From an uncultured Collinsella sp. (GTDB taxonomy: Bacteria; Actinomycetota; Coriobacteriia; Coriobacteriales; Coriobacteriaceae): a stretch of DNA of 14,136 bases. The DNA lies in contig UQIS01000047.1 of assembly GCA_900541245.1 (NCBI GenBank), positions 1-14,136 of the forward strand. The letters run 5' to 3'. Under the pieces are notes generated by a model that saw only the letters and a list, made by a program, of their open reading frames with translations, was not told the DNA's origin and made no database searches. The position numbers were made by a program, and so were the translations under genes. Positions 13,525 to 14,136 of this stretch are shown one piece after another; position 1 is the first letter of the stretch; each line of letters begins with the position of its first letter.

Positions 13525-14073
13525 CTACATCATCCCGCCTGCTCCCAACAGCGGGCCCAATATGGACAGAAGCAACGCCGGCAAGATGAGTGTGCCGGTG
13601 GGAATCAGCAGCTTGACGGGCGCACGCTCGATCTCGCGCTCGACCGCGGCGCGATGAGCCGCACGGATCTCGCGACTTTGAGCGGCCAGTGTCTCGGCAA
13701 GTGGGGCACCCAGGGCGAGCGCCTGCCCCACCGTGATGGCAAAGGTCTCGAGCGCTCGCACGTCCAGGTCGCGCGCGGCGGCCAATAACTCGTCCTCACG
13801 CGTGCCCACGCCCACCTGCCACGCCATGCAGGCCCGCTCAAGGCGAAGAGCCAACACTGACCGGCGGTTGGCGCAGAAAATCTCAAGCGCCGCATCAAAC
13901 GAAAGGCCGGCCGAAAGACCCAAGCGCACAACATCGATCATCTCGGACACTTCGCCGAGCGACACTCGCGCCGGGCCGCCCGCTCCAACCGCGCCCTTCA
14001 TTCGCGCGGTCAGAGCATCGACCACCAAGCGACACGCGGCAGCGACCAGCACAGCATCGCACTTGCAGGCCAC
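13525..14073 (-). CDS. TadC-like pilus inner-membrane platform protein (5' truncated)
   Basis: The visible 182 residues carry a type II secretion F (T2SF) domain. EVSEMIDVVRLGLSAGLSFDAALE (41-64), an amphipathic middle with ALETFAITVGQALALGAPLAETLA (106-129), SREIRAAHRAAVEREIERAPVKLLIP (132-157) and a C-terminal membrane helix TGTLILPALLLSILGPLLG (158-176) follow the family. TadB/TadC proteins form the membrane platform that couples the TadA ATPase to pilus assembly. The reading frame stays open past the first GTG at 14073 and runs into a nearly pure T tract. The true N-terminus, which in full-length TadC includes further membrane segments, is therefore missing. It is the first visible gene of the operon; tadA and tadB would be expected upstream, outside the window. 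Confidence 0.85.
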   Translation of the reverse strand: MACKCDAVLVAAACRLVVDALTARMKGAVGAGGPARVSLGEVSEMIDVVRLGLSAGLSFDAALEIFCANRRSVLALRLERACMAWQVGVGTREDELLAAARDLDVRALETFAITVGQALALGAPLAETLAAQSREIRAAHRAAVEREIERAPVKLLIPTGTLILPALLLSILGPLLGAGGMM

Positions 14074-14078
14074 TGCGA

Positions 14079-14136
14079 TTTTTTGTTTTTTTTTTTTTTT
14101 TTTTTTTTTTTTGTTTTTTTTTTTTTTTGTGTTTTT
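14079..14136. other. T homopolymer at the window end, probable assembly artefact
   Basis: Of 58 bases, 54 are T, broken only by G at 14085, 14113, 14129 and 14131; the longest run is 27. It interrupts an open tadC-like frame in otherwise GC-rich DNA. This is best explained by low-quality sequence at a contig end, not by a biological tract. Confidence 0.7.

Overview
The window looks like chromosomal DNA from a high-GC Gram-positive gut actinobacterium, most likely a Collinsella-like member of the Coriobacteriia. That placement is an inference from base composition, protein flavour and gene content, not from a database match. Every protein gene and both tRNAs that I can support lie on the minus strand, so transcription runs from high to low coordinates. 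The last 58 bases (14079-14136) are almost pure T and are probably a contig-end artefact.

In transcription order, positions 14073 to 9105 hold part of a Tad/Flp pilus locus: a 5'-truncated TadC-like platform protein, an Flp pilin, an unrecognised membrane-anchored protein, a second small Flp-like prepilin, a TadE-like pseudopilin, a large TadG-like protein, another TadE-like pseudopilin and a DUF192 protein. The genes are tightly packed; most overlap or lie within about 10 bases of each other, which suggests one translationally coupled operon. The pilin-type proteins share an A|Q-x-T-x-E cleavage motif, which suggests that one prepilin peptidase matures them.

Positions 9007 to 8640 hold a tRNA-Phe gene with its own promoter and terminator. 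The tRNA 3' end plus terminator is duplicated 186 bp away, and the spacer is rich in palindromes, which looks like an integration or recombination scar. Next comes a cytosolic GH5-like glycosidase that has lost the usual catalytic acid/base. It lies 6 bp upstream of rsmI, which is followed by metG and a terminator, then an overlapping rsmA-tatD pair. These are rRNA-modification, aminoacylation and DNase-type housekeeping genes often clustered in Gram-positives.

Positions 2891 to 2729 hold tRNA-Leu(CAG) with promoter and terminator. The 387 bp between it and the next gene carry a 219-bp element bounded by 30-bp imperfect inverted repeats, possibly MITE-like. The last operon is an SPFH/band-7 membrane protein, rlmH and proC, ending in a hairpin terminator that overlaps the proC stop codon.
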